Virus record (IMG/VR): IMGVR_UViG_3300025305_000019
Coordinates: 1-58,718 of that record
Origin: a virus
Length of the DNA stretch: 58,718 nucleotides
Strand: one strand, 5' to 3'
The translations under genes were made by a program, and so were the position numbers. The notes beneath the pieces were generated by a model, which ran no database searches, was not told the DNA's origin, and was given only the letters and a program-made list of their open reading frames with translations. Below, piece after piece: positions 41,096-48,148 of the stretch; position 1 is the stretch's first letter, and each line of letters starts with the position of its first letter.

Positions 41096-41130
41096 TATCC
41101 GTAACCAGTAACAAAAGAAAGGGACCATAC

Positions 41131-41454
41131 GTGTCGTTTGAAACCTTACCTCAAGAGGTAACCTTGCCTGACCGAGACCCGGAGCATGAGCGCCTTCTGG
41201 GTATCGTGTTCAAGCTCTCGCCTAACCGGGCAGCTACCTTGTCGGTCCTCTTGAAGTGCACGTATGTGTCCTCCGAGAAGATCATGGAGTACGCCGGGTT
41301 CAACTCGCCTGTTAAGCAGGCCATCTGGCACATCCGTGCTGCTCTCCATCCGCTGGGTGTCGAAGTCGGCAACCGGCAGGGGGTTGGCTACTGGATCGAC
41401 AAGGACGACAAGGCCAAGGTCGAGCATCGCGTCGAAGAATTCCTGAAAGGATAA
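41131..41454 (+). CDS. Winged-helix DNA-binding protein (OmpR C-terminal-like)
   Basis: 107 residues from GTG 41131 with GAAAGGGACC upstream. Residues 38-95 follow the Trans_reg_C fold: SVLLKCTYVSSEKIMEYAGF, QAIWHIRAALHPLGVEVG and the wing QGVGYWIDKDD, equivalent to GxGYxL in response regulators. No receiver domain. Likely a phage transcription regulator and a second candidate binder of the palindrome. Copy 41145 encodes LPQEVT at its N-terminus. Confidence 0.7.
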   Translation: MSFETLPQEVTLPDRDPEHERLLGIVFKLSPNRAATLSVLLKCTYVSSEKIMEYAGFNSPVKQAIWHIRAALHPLGVEVGNRQGVGYWIDKDDKAKVEHRVEEFLKG

Positions 41455-41463
41455 TTACCTCCC

Positions 41464-42165
41464 ATGGTAACCACAACGACTATGGGCGGTAAGCCTATCA
41501 AGAAAGCCTTCAGCTTCAGCTACTCCAAGATCAAGAACTATGAGACGTGCCCCCGCCGATACAAGGCAGTGGACGTGGATCGTTCGGTTAAGGAAGAAGA
41601 AGGCGAGAGCCTGAAGTGGGGCAACCAAGTCCACGACGCCTTTGCCAAGCGGATCAGCGACAACCAGCCGTTCCCGCCTAGCATGGCCGACTTCGAGGAA
41701 TACGCCCAGCGCCTGCTCAACATGCCCGGTGAGAAGCATGTCGAACTGAAGCTGGCGATCATGCGCGACCTGAAGCCATGCACATGGTTCGACAAGAAGA
41801 CTTACTTCCGGGGTATCGCTGACTTCCTCGGCATCAACCCGGCAGGCAAGGCGGCGCTCGCCATTGACTACAAGACTGGCAAGATTGTCGAGAACAGCGA
41901 ACAGTTGTCGCTGATGGCTGAATGTATTTTCTCCCACTACCCGACCATCGACGCGGTTCGCACCGAGTTCTGGTGGCTGAAAGAGGATGCTGTCACCCGT
42001 GCTGACTTCTATCGTAAGAACCGCAAAGAGACTTGGCGAATTGTTCTCCCCAAAGCCCTTGAGCTTGAGCGAGCCCACGAACAAGACCTGTTCCCCCCAA
42101 AGCCCGGTGGGCTCTGCCGGGCTTATTGCCCTGTTACCTCCTGCGAACACAACGGGCGCCGTTAA
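41464..42165 (+). CDS. PD-(D/E)XK nuclease, RecB/Cas4-like
   Basis: 233 residues. SYSKIKNYETCPRRYKAVDV is the entry motif of RecB-family nucleases; WGNQVHDAF holds the first acid/His; GIADFLGIN and LAIDYKTGK give the D...DxK catalytic core. The C-terminal CRAYCPVTSCEHNG cluster with the early Cys may hold an iron-sulfur cluster, as in Cas4/AddB types. A recombination or end-processing exonuclease. ATG 41464 lies inside palindrome copy 41454; ATG 41482 is an alternative. Confidence 0.85.
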   Translation: MVTTTTMGGKPIKKAFSFSYSKIKNYETCPRRYKAVDVDRSVKEEEGESLKWGNQVHDAFAKRISDNQPFPPSMADFEEYAQRLLNMPGEKHVELKLAIMRDLKPCTWFDKKTYFRGIADFLGINPAGKAALAIDYKTGKIVENSEQLSLMAECIFSHYPTIDAVRTEFWWLKEDAVTRADFYRKNRKETWRIVLPKALELERAHEQDLFPPKPGGLCRAYCPVTSCEHNGRR

Positions 42166-42205
42166 CCATCCCACCGATGCCCTGAACTATAGTGCTACGG
42201 CGTGG

Positions 42206-42496
42206 ATGCACAAGGCAAGGGAGCATGAAGCACGGATGGCAGAGCAATCTAACCATCGGGCCTACATCCTTGCATACGAGGGTTACCTCAAAGGTAGGTT
42301 CGGCCTAGAGGTGGATTTCCAAACGGAGCTTATCCGTGACGCTTCAACGATGTGCATGGTGTTTTGCACTGTCTTTGTCGGCTCCAGTGGGGAGAGGATG
42401 AGGGTGTCGGAGCATATGGGTGATTTAGCGTTCCGCCGCAAGAATGCCATCTACCCATCAGACCGCGTGATAGCCGAGATCATGCTGTTACTTTAG
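42206..42496 (+). CDS. 96-residue hypothetical protein
   Basis: The frame is open upstream into the nuclease gene; ATG 42206 is the first plausible start. MHKAREHEARMAEQSNHRAY, ILAYEGYLKGRFGLEV and RDASTMCMVFCTVFVGSSGE. Helical with several Cys and Met residues. No family recognised. Confidence 0.5.
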   Translation: MHKAREHEARMAEQSNHRAYILAYEGYLKGRFGLEVDFQTELIRDASTMCMVFCTVFVGSSGERMRVSEHMGDLAFRRKNAIYPSDRVIAEIMLLL

Positions 42497-42504
42497 GAGG
42501 TAAC
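42487..42504. repeat. Palindrome copy acting as a strong ribosome binding site
   Basis: GTTACTTTAGGAGGTAAC immediately before ATG 42505. TAG inside the copy is the stop of the previous gene and AGGAGGT is a full Shine-Dalgarno, so one copy ends one gene and starts the next. Confidence 0.9.
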
Positions 42505-42774
42505 ATGACACGCGACGAAAGAAGGCAAGCCGAAGTAGAACACGGCAGGATGGTGACCCGGCGCAACATGATGGCAGGGCTGATCGAGGAAATTGAGGGC
42601 GACCTGAAGAAGATTTGCCCGAACATCGAATGCCTGATCGTGAGTAACCAAGACACCGACATACGGACATGGGTTGTCACCACGAACCATAAGCCCAGCG
42701 GGCAGTCATTCCAAGAAAGCCTGTGGGACTTCCCCACAACAGAACTGAAAACCAAACTGATGCTGTTAGGATAG
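42505..42774 (+). CDS. 89-residue hypothetical protein
   Basis: ATG 42505 with AGGAGGTAAC directly upstream. MTRDERRQAEVEHGRMVTRR, a helix AGLIEEIEGDLKKICPNIEC, then strands (IVSNQDTDIRTWVVTT). Lies between two nuclease genes. No family recognised. Confidence 0.65.
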   Translation: MTRDERRQAEVEHGRMVTRRNMMAGLIEEIEGDLKKICPNIECLIVSNQDTDIRTWVVTTNHKPSGQSFQESLWDFPTTELKTKLMLLG

Positions 42775-42776
42775 AC

Positions 42777-43118
42777 ATGGCTACCCCAGAAGGTAAAGTA
42801 AAAGCGGCCATCAAGAAAGTGATCGCCGAATTCGGTGATAGCATCGACCCATTCTGGCCCGTGCCCGGTGGGTATGGCGAGAGCCACTTGGATTGCATCC
42901 TCTGTGCCGGGGCGTTCTTCGTGTCTATCGAGGTGAAGGCTCCCGGTAAGAAGCCGACGCCACGTCAGAACTACAGGATCGACATGGTAAAGAGGGCCGG
43001 GGGCTATGCCCTAGTAATCGACGGCACCGAGAATACTACAACCTGCGACCAGCTTCGCGTCATACTTAAAGAGTGTGTCACGAAAACTATGTTGCTGAAG
43101 CAAACGGGGCATATCTAA
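42777..43118 (+). CDS. VRR-NUC domain nuclease
   Basis: 113 residues from ATG 42777. MATPEGKVKAAIKKVIAEFG, PGGYGESHLDCILCAGAFF and VSIEVKAPGKKPTPRQ reproduce the VRR-NUC fold: D...ExK catalytic triad followed by the TxxQ motif. Such stand-alone VRR-NUC proteins are structure-specific nucleases (Holliday-junction type) in phages. TPEGK is encoded by palindrome copy 42780. Confidence 0.85.
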   Translation: MATPEGKVKAAIKKVIAEFGDSIDPFWPVPGGYGESHLDCILCAGAFFVSIEVKAPGKKPTPRQNYRIDMVKRAGGYALVIDGTENTTTCDQLRVILKECVTKTMLLKQTGHI

Positions 43119-43339
43119 TGGACGTGATTAAGTATATCATGTCGCTGGCCTCCCTCTTAAAGCAAGAGGGGGTCCGCATCATCCAGACAACCAAGGATAG
43201 CGAACACGTATTCTTGACGTTTAAGTACGAGCATAACAACAAGAAGACGTATTTCTGTTCTCTACTTAAACGCCAAGAATACGCTGACACTTCTGTTGAA
43301 GCCTTGGCTAAGATCATAAGAAAGCATCTAGGCGTATGA
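43118..43339 (+). CDS. 73-residue hypothetical protein
   Basis: ATG 43118 overlaps the previous stop (TAATG); its own end overlaps the helicase start (ATGA). MDVIKYIMSLASLLKQEGVR, FLTFKYEHNNKKTYFC and EALAKIIRKHLGV. The tight coupling suggests an accessory of the nuclease or helicase. No family recognised. Confidence 0.65.
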   Translation: MDVIKYIMSLASLLKQEGVRIIQTTKDSEHVFLTFKYEHNNKKTYFCSLLKRQEYADTSVEALAKIIRKHLGV

Positions 43340-44934
43340 GCGATATACCACAGACTGAACTTCACGTATCTGCCAAGCACAAGATGCTGGTAGTTCCGAC
43401 GACCGATCACATCGAGACGTTGTTCCCCGACACCCGCAAGGTTACCCTCGAAGGTAATTTTTTCAACCTTGTCCCGCACCATCCCGCCGAGGCGTTCTTG
43501 CTCCGTCAGTTGGGCTACACGGTTCCGGCTCCGATCCTGACCCACTATTCGTGGCCGGGTATGTTCAAGCCCTTCGACGCCCAGCGTCAGACGGCTGGCC
43601 TGCTGACCATGAACAAGAGGGCCTACGTCCTCAACTCCATGGGTACCGGCAAGACATCGGCAGCGTTGTGGGCTTGGGATTATCTCTACACCCAGAAGCT
43701 CGCCAAGAAGGTTCTGGTGGTGTCGCCGCTCTCCACGCTGCGCTTCACATGGGCTCGCGAAGTCCTCAACACCACGCCGCACCGCGAGTGTCAGGTTGTG
43801 CACCATGCCACCCGTGCCAAGCGTGTCGAGCAGCTACGCAATGGCAAGGCCGACATCTACATCATCAACCATGATGGTGCGAAGCTTCTGCATGACGAGA
43901 TCGTGCAGCTTATGGATGAAGGTGTGATCGACACCATCATCATTGACGAGCTTGCGGTCTACCGTAATGGCAAGAGCAAGCGCACGAAGCAGATGAAAAT
44001 CCTCGCTGCCGGTATGGAGTGGGCATGGGGTATGACCGGCAGCCCGATGCCGCGCTCGCCCACGGATGTCTGGTCGCAATGCCAGATCATCACCCCGCAC
44101 ACCGTGGACAAATACTTCAACGCATTCCGCGACAAGCTGATGTATAAGATCAGCCAGTTCAAGTATGCGAACAAGCCGAAGGCCGTCGAGACTGCCTACT
44201 CGTGTATGCAGCCAGCCGTGAGGTTCACGCTTGATGACGTGGTGGAGTTACCCGAGAAGGTAATCCGCACCCAAGACGTTGCCATGAGCGCGAAGCAGAT
44301 GAAGGTTTACAAGGCGTTGACTTCCGCTTGTCACGCTGCTATTCATAATCACGAGATCACAGCGGCTAACGCTGGAGCGGTTATGATGAAGCTTCTTCAG
44401 GTTGCCACTGGCTGGGTCTATGACAAGGATCGCAACGTGGTTGGCCTTGACGGCGAGCCCCGGCTTGAGGCTCTGCTGGAAGCCATTGACGGGTCGTCCA
44501 ACAAGGTGCTGGTGTTCGTCCCGTTCATCCACTCGCTTGCTGGTATCTCCGAGCGCCTGACAAGGGAGGGTATCGAACATGCTTGTGTGTCTGGCGAAAC
44601 CAACGTCAGCGACCGCAGCAACATCTTTAACCTGTTCCAGAACACCGATAAGTACAAGGTCATCCTTGCACACCCCCAGTGCCTAGCCCACGGGATCACG
44701 CTTACCACCGCCGATACGATTGTGTGGTTTGCCCCGGTGACCTCGCTCGAAACCTATGAGCAGGCCAACGCCCGTATCTCGCGTGTCGGCCAGAAGAACA
44801 AGCAGCTTGTTTTGCACCTACAAGGTACGGCAGTGGAGAAGAAAATCTACAAGCTGTTGCAGAACAACCAACAAGTACAGAACAGCTTCCTCGACATGTT
44901 CGCAGACGCAACCATGTCCAACCCCATTACCTAG
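43336..44934 (+). CDS. SF2/SNF2-like helicase
   Basis: 532 residues. Walker A NSMGTGKTS (about residues 96-104), motif Ia VVSPLSTLRFTW, Walker B IIIDELAVYRN (DELA in place of DEAH), motif III GMTGSPMP, and motif VI QANARISRVGQKNKQ. These are RecA-like halves of SNF2-type SF2 helicases of phages. It probably works in recombination-dependent replication with the neighbouring nucleases. Palindrome copies at 43441 and 44247 encode VTLEGN and LPEKVI. Confidence 0.88.
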   Translation: MSDIPQTELHVSAKHKMLVVPTTDHIETLFPDTRKVTLEGNFFNLVPHHPAEAFLLRQLGYTVPAPILTHYSWPGMFKPFDAQRQTAGLLTMNKRAYVLNSMGTGKTSAALWAWDYLYTQKLAKKVLVVSPLSTLRFTWAREVLNTTPHRECQVVHHATRAKRVEQLRNGKADIYIINHDGAKLLHDEIVQLMDEGVIDTIIIDELAVYRNGKSKRTKQMKILAAGMEWAWGMTGSPMPRSPTDVWSQCQIITPHTVDKYFNAFRDKLMYKISQFKYANKPKAVETAYSCMQPAVRFTLDDVVELPEKVIRTQDVAMSAKQMKVYKALTSACHAAIHNHEITAANAGAVMMKLLQVATGWVYDKDRNVVGLDGEPRLEALLEAIDGSSNKVLVFVPFIHSLAGISERLTREGIEHACVSGETNVSDRSNIFNLFQNTDKYKVILAHPQCLAHGITLTTADTIVWFAPVTSLETYEQANARISRVGQKNKQLVLHLQGTAVEKKIYKLLQNNQQVQNSFLDMFADATMSNPIT

Positions 44935-44943
44935 TGAGGTAAC
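44926..44943. repeat. Palindrome copy before HNH gene 2
   Basis: ATTACCTAGTGAGGTAAC. Bases 44922-44947, including the copy and the following CATG, recur exactly at 45763-45788. The TAG within it ends the helicase gene. Confidence 0.9.
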
Positions 44944-44944
44944 C

Positions 44945-45409
44945 ATGGAAACCGAAAGTGCCCTAAAGCAACGGGAATGGCGGCTGAAAAATAGGGAGAA
45001 AGCCATTGCCAACGCCAAGAGGGCGTATGAGGTTCGGAAGGCAAAAGACCCTGAAGGGCATAGGGAACGGCAACGTAAATTGATGGCTAAGTGGAGAGCC
45101 AACAACCCGGAGAAGGATAGGGAGGCGGATAGAAGGTATAAAGAAAAGAGCAAGCACAAGCGCAGGGAAACCCAGTATCAGAAAAAGTACGGGATCACTG
45201 TCGCTCAGTTCGACAAGATGTTTGCCGAACAAGGCGAGTGTTGCGCTTTATGCAAGGGCGATGCCGGGAAGAACGGGTGGCAAGTAGACCATTGCCATAC
45301 CAACGGAGACGTGAGGGGGATATTGTGCCACAGGTGTAATCTGGCACTAGGACTTTTTCAGGATGATGTTCAACGGCTTAGGGAAGCCATAAATTACCTA
45401 GTGAGGTAA
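44945..45409 (+). CDS. HNH endonuclease, endonuclease VII-like (copy 2)
   Basis: 154 residues from ATG 44945, preceded by GAGGTAACC. A basic repetitive N-terminus (RKAKDPEGHRERQRKLMAKW) and CCALCKGDAGKNGWQVDHCH, GILCHRCNLALGLF make it a paralogue of the HNH protein at 20525-21028. It is bracketed by palindrome copies 44926 and 45393; the latter encodes its last residues YLVR-stop. A free-standing homing-type nuclease inserted between helicase and the next early gene. Confidence 0.85.
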   Translation: METESALKQREWRLKNREKAIANAKRAYEVRKAKDPEGHRERQRKLMAKWRANNPEKDREADRRYKEKSKHKRRETQYQKKYGITVAQFDKMFAEQGECCALCKGDAGKNGWQVDHCHTNGDVRGILCHRCNLALGLFQDDVQRLREAINYLVR

Positions 45410-45410
45410 C
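45393..45410. repeat. Palindrome copy ending HNH gene 2
   Basis: ATTACCTAGTGAGGTAAC, identical to the copies at 44926 and 45767. Its TAA is the HNH stop and GAGG is the SD for ATG 45412. Confidence 0.9.
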
Positions 45411-45411
45411 C

Positions 45412-45762
45412 ATGCACACCGTAAAGACCACCAGACTTCGCGATGCCTTCAGCTTCAGGGAGGTGGAGTTCTTCGAGGTCCACACGTCCGTTATCACTCG
45501 TAAGTTTGACGACGAGAAGTCGTTCGAGACTTACGAACCGGAGATCGCGCCGCTCGATGTGATCGAGGGTATGGTCAGGGAAGTCGGCGTCGTGAAGAAG
45601 TGGGAAGTAATACGCTGCACCCGCACCCTCCGCGCTGTAGCCCGTGCCTTGGTTGTTAGGAAGAAGGATGGGGAGGTCCGTCAGTTCCTGTTGGAGAGCG
45701 ACCAGTTCGACAACTACCTGATGGCATCGGTTGAGCGGGCTATCTCTGCCCTGCAATTCTAA
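45412..45762 (+). CDS. 116-residue hypothetical protein
   Basis: ATG 45412. MHTVKTTRLRDAFSFREVEF, FFEVHTSVITRKFDDEKSFE and CTRTLRAVARALVVRKKDGE are beta-rich and basic. It sits between palindrome copies 45393 and 45767 in the same way as the HNH gene, so the array looks like repeat-gene-repeat-gene-repeat. No family recognised. Confidence 0.65.
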   Translation: MHTVKTTRLRDAFSFREVEFFEVHTSVITRKFDDEKSFETYEPEIAPLDVIEGMVREVGVVKKWEVIRCTRTLRAVARALVVRKKDGEVRQFLLESDQFDNYLMASVERAISALQF

Positions 45763-45766
45763 CCCC

Positions 45767-45784
45767 ATTACCTAGTGAGGTAAC
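45767..45784. repeat. Third identical palindrome copy of the 45-kb cluster
   Basis: ATTACCTAGTGAGGTAAC with the same four bases CCCC before it as copy 44926 and CATG after. It supplies the SD for ATG 45786. Confidence 0.9.
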
Positions 45785-45785
45785 C

Positions 45786-45962
45786 ATGCTGGACCAAGAC
45801 AAAGAAATACTCCGCATCTGGGACGAAGCGGAAGAAGACTTCCCCGACAAGTCAACCGAGTGGCTGATGCAGTACACATGCGATATGTATGTGGGGCAGT
45901 TCGGCAAGGAAATTGACCACGGGGATGTCGCCGTAGCTCTGTCTACCCGCAATGTCGGATAA
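45786..45962 (+). CDS. 58-residue acidic protein
   Basis: ATG 45786 after GAGGTAACC of copy 45767. MLDQDKEILRIWDEAEEDFP then TEWLMQYTCDMYVGQFGKEI. Strongly acidic start. The stop overlaps the next start. Function unknown. Confidence 0.6.
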   Translation: MLDQDKEILRIWDEAEEDFPDKSTEWLMQYTCDMYVGQFGKEIDHGDVAVALSTRNVG

Positions 45963-46149
45963 CCGCGAGAGCAGAAAGGCTTGGGATAAAATGGTTCAGG
46001 AGGATTTGAGCAAGCGTCTCTTGCGTGCACTTAACCGGGTGCTGGATGCCGTCCAGTGCCGGGACGATCTGGATGACCTCTACAAGCACGGTATGGCACA
46101 GGCCGAGATAGAGGAAATCAAGCAGATATACCGTGACCTTGGCAAGTGA
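45952..46149 (+). CDS. 65-residue helical protein
   Basis: ATG 45952 lies inside the end of the previous frame. MSDNRESRKAWDKMVQEDLS, KRLLRALNRVLDAVQCRDDL and AEIEEIKQIYRDLGK are nearly all helix with heptad spacing, suggesting dimerisation. Overlaps the next gene by 17 nt. Function unknown. Confidence 0.6.
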   Translation: MSDNRESRKAWDKMVQEDLSKRLLRALNRVLDAVQCRDDLDDLYKHGMAQAEIEEIKQIYRDLGK

Positions 46150-46783
46150 GTATGCCCATTCCTCCGAGCTTGTAGTAGTCAAGCAAGTGGGGGAGTGGCG
46201 GCTTACCAAAGGTCCGAAACACCCCGAACACACGGTCTGGCACCGTGGCACCATCGTAGCAACTGGCAGCGACAAGCTTGCCACCAGAGTATTCACGGAG
46301 AAAGCAATGAGCGAAGAAACCCCCGGCACCGATCTCGCCGTCAACGAGCAGACCGCCGCCGTTACCTCCGAGGTAGCGCACTCACCAGCCGCCCCCAAGG
46401 TTGTTGACATCGACACCAGAGTAGGGCAGTACATACGGCTCCGCGACAAGATCAAAGAGCAGGACGACGCGCACAAGGAAAAGATGCGCCCTGCACGCGA
46501 GGCGCTGGAGAAGTTGAACAGCATCATGCTGGAATACCTCCAGTCGGTTAAGGTGGACAGCGCGTCCACTGGTAGTGGTACCGTCTATCGCACCATGAAG
46601 AAGTCCGCGACCATTGCTGATGGCGATGCCTTCATGCGCCATGTCATCGGCAACGAGGAATGGGAACTGATGGACAAGAAGGCTAACGCTACGGCAGTCG
46701 AAGCCTTCATCGAAGAAAACGGTGTGGCACCTCCCGGCGTCAATTACAGCGTCACTGCCGTTGTCGGTGTTCGCCGGAAATAG
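46133..46783 (+). CDS. 216-residue early protein
   Basis: Start GTG 46133; ATG 46309 with GGAGA upstream could start a shorter form of 157 residues. The middle is a charged coiled coil (LRDKIKEQDDAHKEKMRPAR, EALEKLNSIMLEYLQSVKVD), followed by a compact C-terminus ending GVNYSVTAVVGVRRK. Similar proteins occur next to SSB-like genes in other phages, from memory. Palindrome copy 46361 encodes VTSEV at a linker, and GCGCACTCAC follows it directly. Confidence 0.65.
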   Translation: MTLASEYAHSSELVVVKQVGEWRLTKGPKHPEHTVWHRGTIVATGSDKLATRVFTEKAMSEETPGTDLAVNEQTAAVTSEVAHSPAAPKVVDIDTRVGQYIRLRDKIKEQDDAHKEKMRPAREALEKLNSIMLEYLQSVKVDSASTGSGTVYRTMKKSATIADGDAFMRHVIGNEEWELMDKKANATAVEAFIEENGVAPPGVNYSVTAVVGVRRK

Positions 46784-46806
46784 TTTGTAGTCTTTCTAAA
46801 TACCTC

Positions 46807-46835
46807 TTGACAACCCTTTAGTCACCTGCTATATA
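46807..46835 (+). promoter_or_regulatory. Sigma70 promoter of the SSB-like/primase transcript
   Basis: TTGACA (46807-46812), exactly 17 bp, TATATA (46830-46835), 25 nt before ATG 46860. The best match to consensus among the plus-strand promoters in the window. Confidence 0.85.
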
Positions 46836-46859
46836 CGGCGGGTTCAACCGGAGACAAAA

Positions 46860-48062
46860 ATGTCCAACCTCGTTCCGGCCAACTTCGGCCAAGTTTCTTC
46901 CCGTTTCGCCCAGACCCCCGTACAGGACGATCTGTCCTCGGGCATCCAGACTTCCTTTGGCCTGATCGGCTACAAGGGCAAGGTGTGGTCGATCCGCTAC
47001 CGTGGCGACGAACAGCAGTTGATGCGTGATGACGGCGACGGCCCTCGCGGTTCCGTCGAGGTTGTCATCCTCAAGGCATCGGGTCAGATTTCCAAAATCT
47101 GGTACGAGCATGGTTACGTCGAGGGCTCGAATTCGGCACCCGACTGTTTCTCCAACAACGGCGTCGTGCCCGATCCGACTTCCTCCAAGAAGCAGTGCGA
47201 CACCTGCGCCCTCTGCCCCCACAATCAGTGGGGCTCGCGCATTACCCCGGCAGGTAAGCAGGGCAAGGCTTGCTCCGACAGCAAGCGCCTCGCAGTCGTC
47301 CCGGCACAGGACATCGAGAACAGTGCTTACGGTGGCCCGATGCTCCTGCGCGTCCCGGCAGCTTCGTTGCAGGACGTTGCTTCCTACGGCCAGAAGATGC
47401 AGCAGCTTGGCTACCCGTACTACGCGGTGTCCACGCGCATTGCCTTCGACCCGGAGGAAAGCTACCCGAAGTTCCTGTTCAACGCCGTTCGCCCCCTGAA
47501 CGACGCTGAAGCCGATCTGGTCCTTGCCATGCGCGACCAGCATTCGGTGGATCGCATCTTGAGCGAGAGCGAGTTTGCCACGCCGACCCCGGCACCGGCG
47601 GCACCCGACCTCGCCAGCGCCTTCGAGCAGCCGCCCCAGACTGCCCCGAAGACTGAAGCGAAGGTCGATCCGGCTCCGACCCAGACCGGCCCGACGCCCG
47701 AGCAGCAGGCGGCTATCGACAAGGCAGCCGCTGATAAGGCCGCAGCCGACAAGGCAGCCGCTGATAAGGCAGCCGCTGATAAGGCCGCAGCCGACAAGGC
47801 AGCCGCTGATAAGGCCGCAGCCGACAAGGCAGCCGAGCAGCAGGCAGCCGAGCAGGCAGCACAGCAGGCGGCGGCGAAGGCAGCCGAGCAGCCGGTTACC
47901 TCTGAAGGTAACACCACGAAACCTTCGGGCTTCGGTGCGACTGCCCCGGTCAAGGCGGCTGAAGACAAGCCAGCCGAACAGCAGGCGGCGGCAAACACTG
48001 CCCCGGCTGGTTCCTCATCCTTCGAGGCTGACCTCGACAGTATGCTGGACGAACTTCTCTAA
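46860..48062 (+). CDS. Zinc-finger, SSB-like DNA-binding protein with (AADK)n linker
   Basis: 400 residues. N-terminal beta-rich domain (SGIQTSFGLIGYKGKVWSIR), then a CDTCALCPHNQWGSR ... GKACSD zinc site around residues 118-140. Residues about 285-330 are a low-complexity helix of ADKA units, followed by an acidic C-terminus (FEADLDSMLDELL) as in single-stranded DNA-binding proteins that recruit partners. A dedicated consensus promoter and a hairpin behind the gene indicate high expression. Functional assignment is by domain layout only. Palindrome copy 47895 encodes VTSEGN. Confidence 0.65.
   Translation: MSNLVPANFGQVSSRFAQTPVQDDLSSGIQTSFGLIGYKGKVWSIRYRGDEQQLMRDDGDGPRGSVEVVILKASGQISKIWYEHGYVEGSNSAPDCFSNNGVVPDPTSSKKQCDTCALCPHNQWGSRITPAGKQGKACSDSKRLAVVPAQDIENSAYGGPMLLRVPAASLQDVASYGQKMQQLGYPYYAVSTRIAFDPEESYPKFLFNAVRPLNDAEADLVLAMRDQHSVDRILSESEFATPTPAPAAPDLASAFEQPPQTAPKTEAKVDPAPTQTGPTPEQQAAIDKAAADKAAADKAAADKAAADKAAADKAAADKAAADKAAEQQAAEQAAQQAAAKAAEQPVTSEGNTTKPSGFGATAPVKAAEDKPAEQQAAANTAPAGSSSFEADLDSMLDELL
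47718..47838 (+). repeat. 12-bp tandem repeat coding ADKA units
   Basis: About nine to ten tandem 12-bp units (GCAGCCGACAAG or GCCGCTGATAAG) coding AADK. Two synonymous unit types alternate, which suggests duplication in pairs. Such tracts vary in length between close relatives. Confidence 0.8.
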
Positions 48063-48094
48063 GCCATCCTCACTGGTGGTATAGCCCATCACAA

Positions 48095-48122
48095 GGGCGA
48101 CGGGCCTAACAACCCGTCGCCC
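48095..48122 (+). terminator. 10-bp hairpin after the SSB-like gene
   Basis: GGGCGACGGG pairs with CCCGTCGCCC around an 8-nt loop, 32 nt after the stop. No T-tract; partial termination or mRNA 3' stabilisation would let the downstream primase be made at a lower level. Confidence 0.55.
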
Positions 48123-48148
48123 AATTCATCTGGGAGCAAACCCGCGTA

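Noticed and set aside
47718-47838. Short tandem repeats as a CRISPR array
   Set aside because: The 12-bp units are directly adjacent without spacers and code for ADKA units inside a gene.
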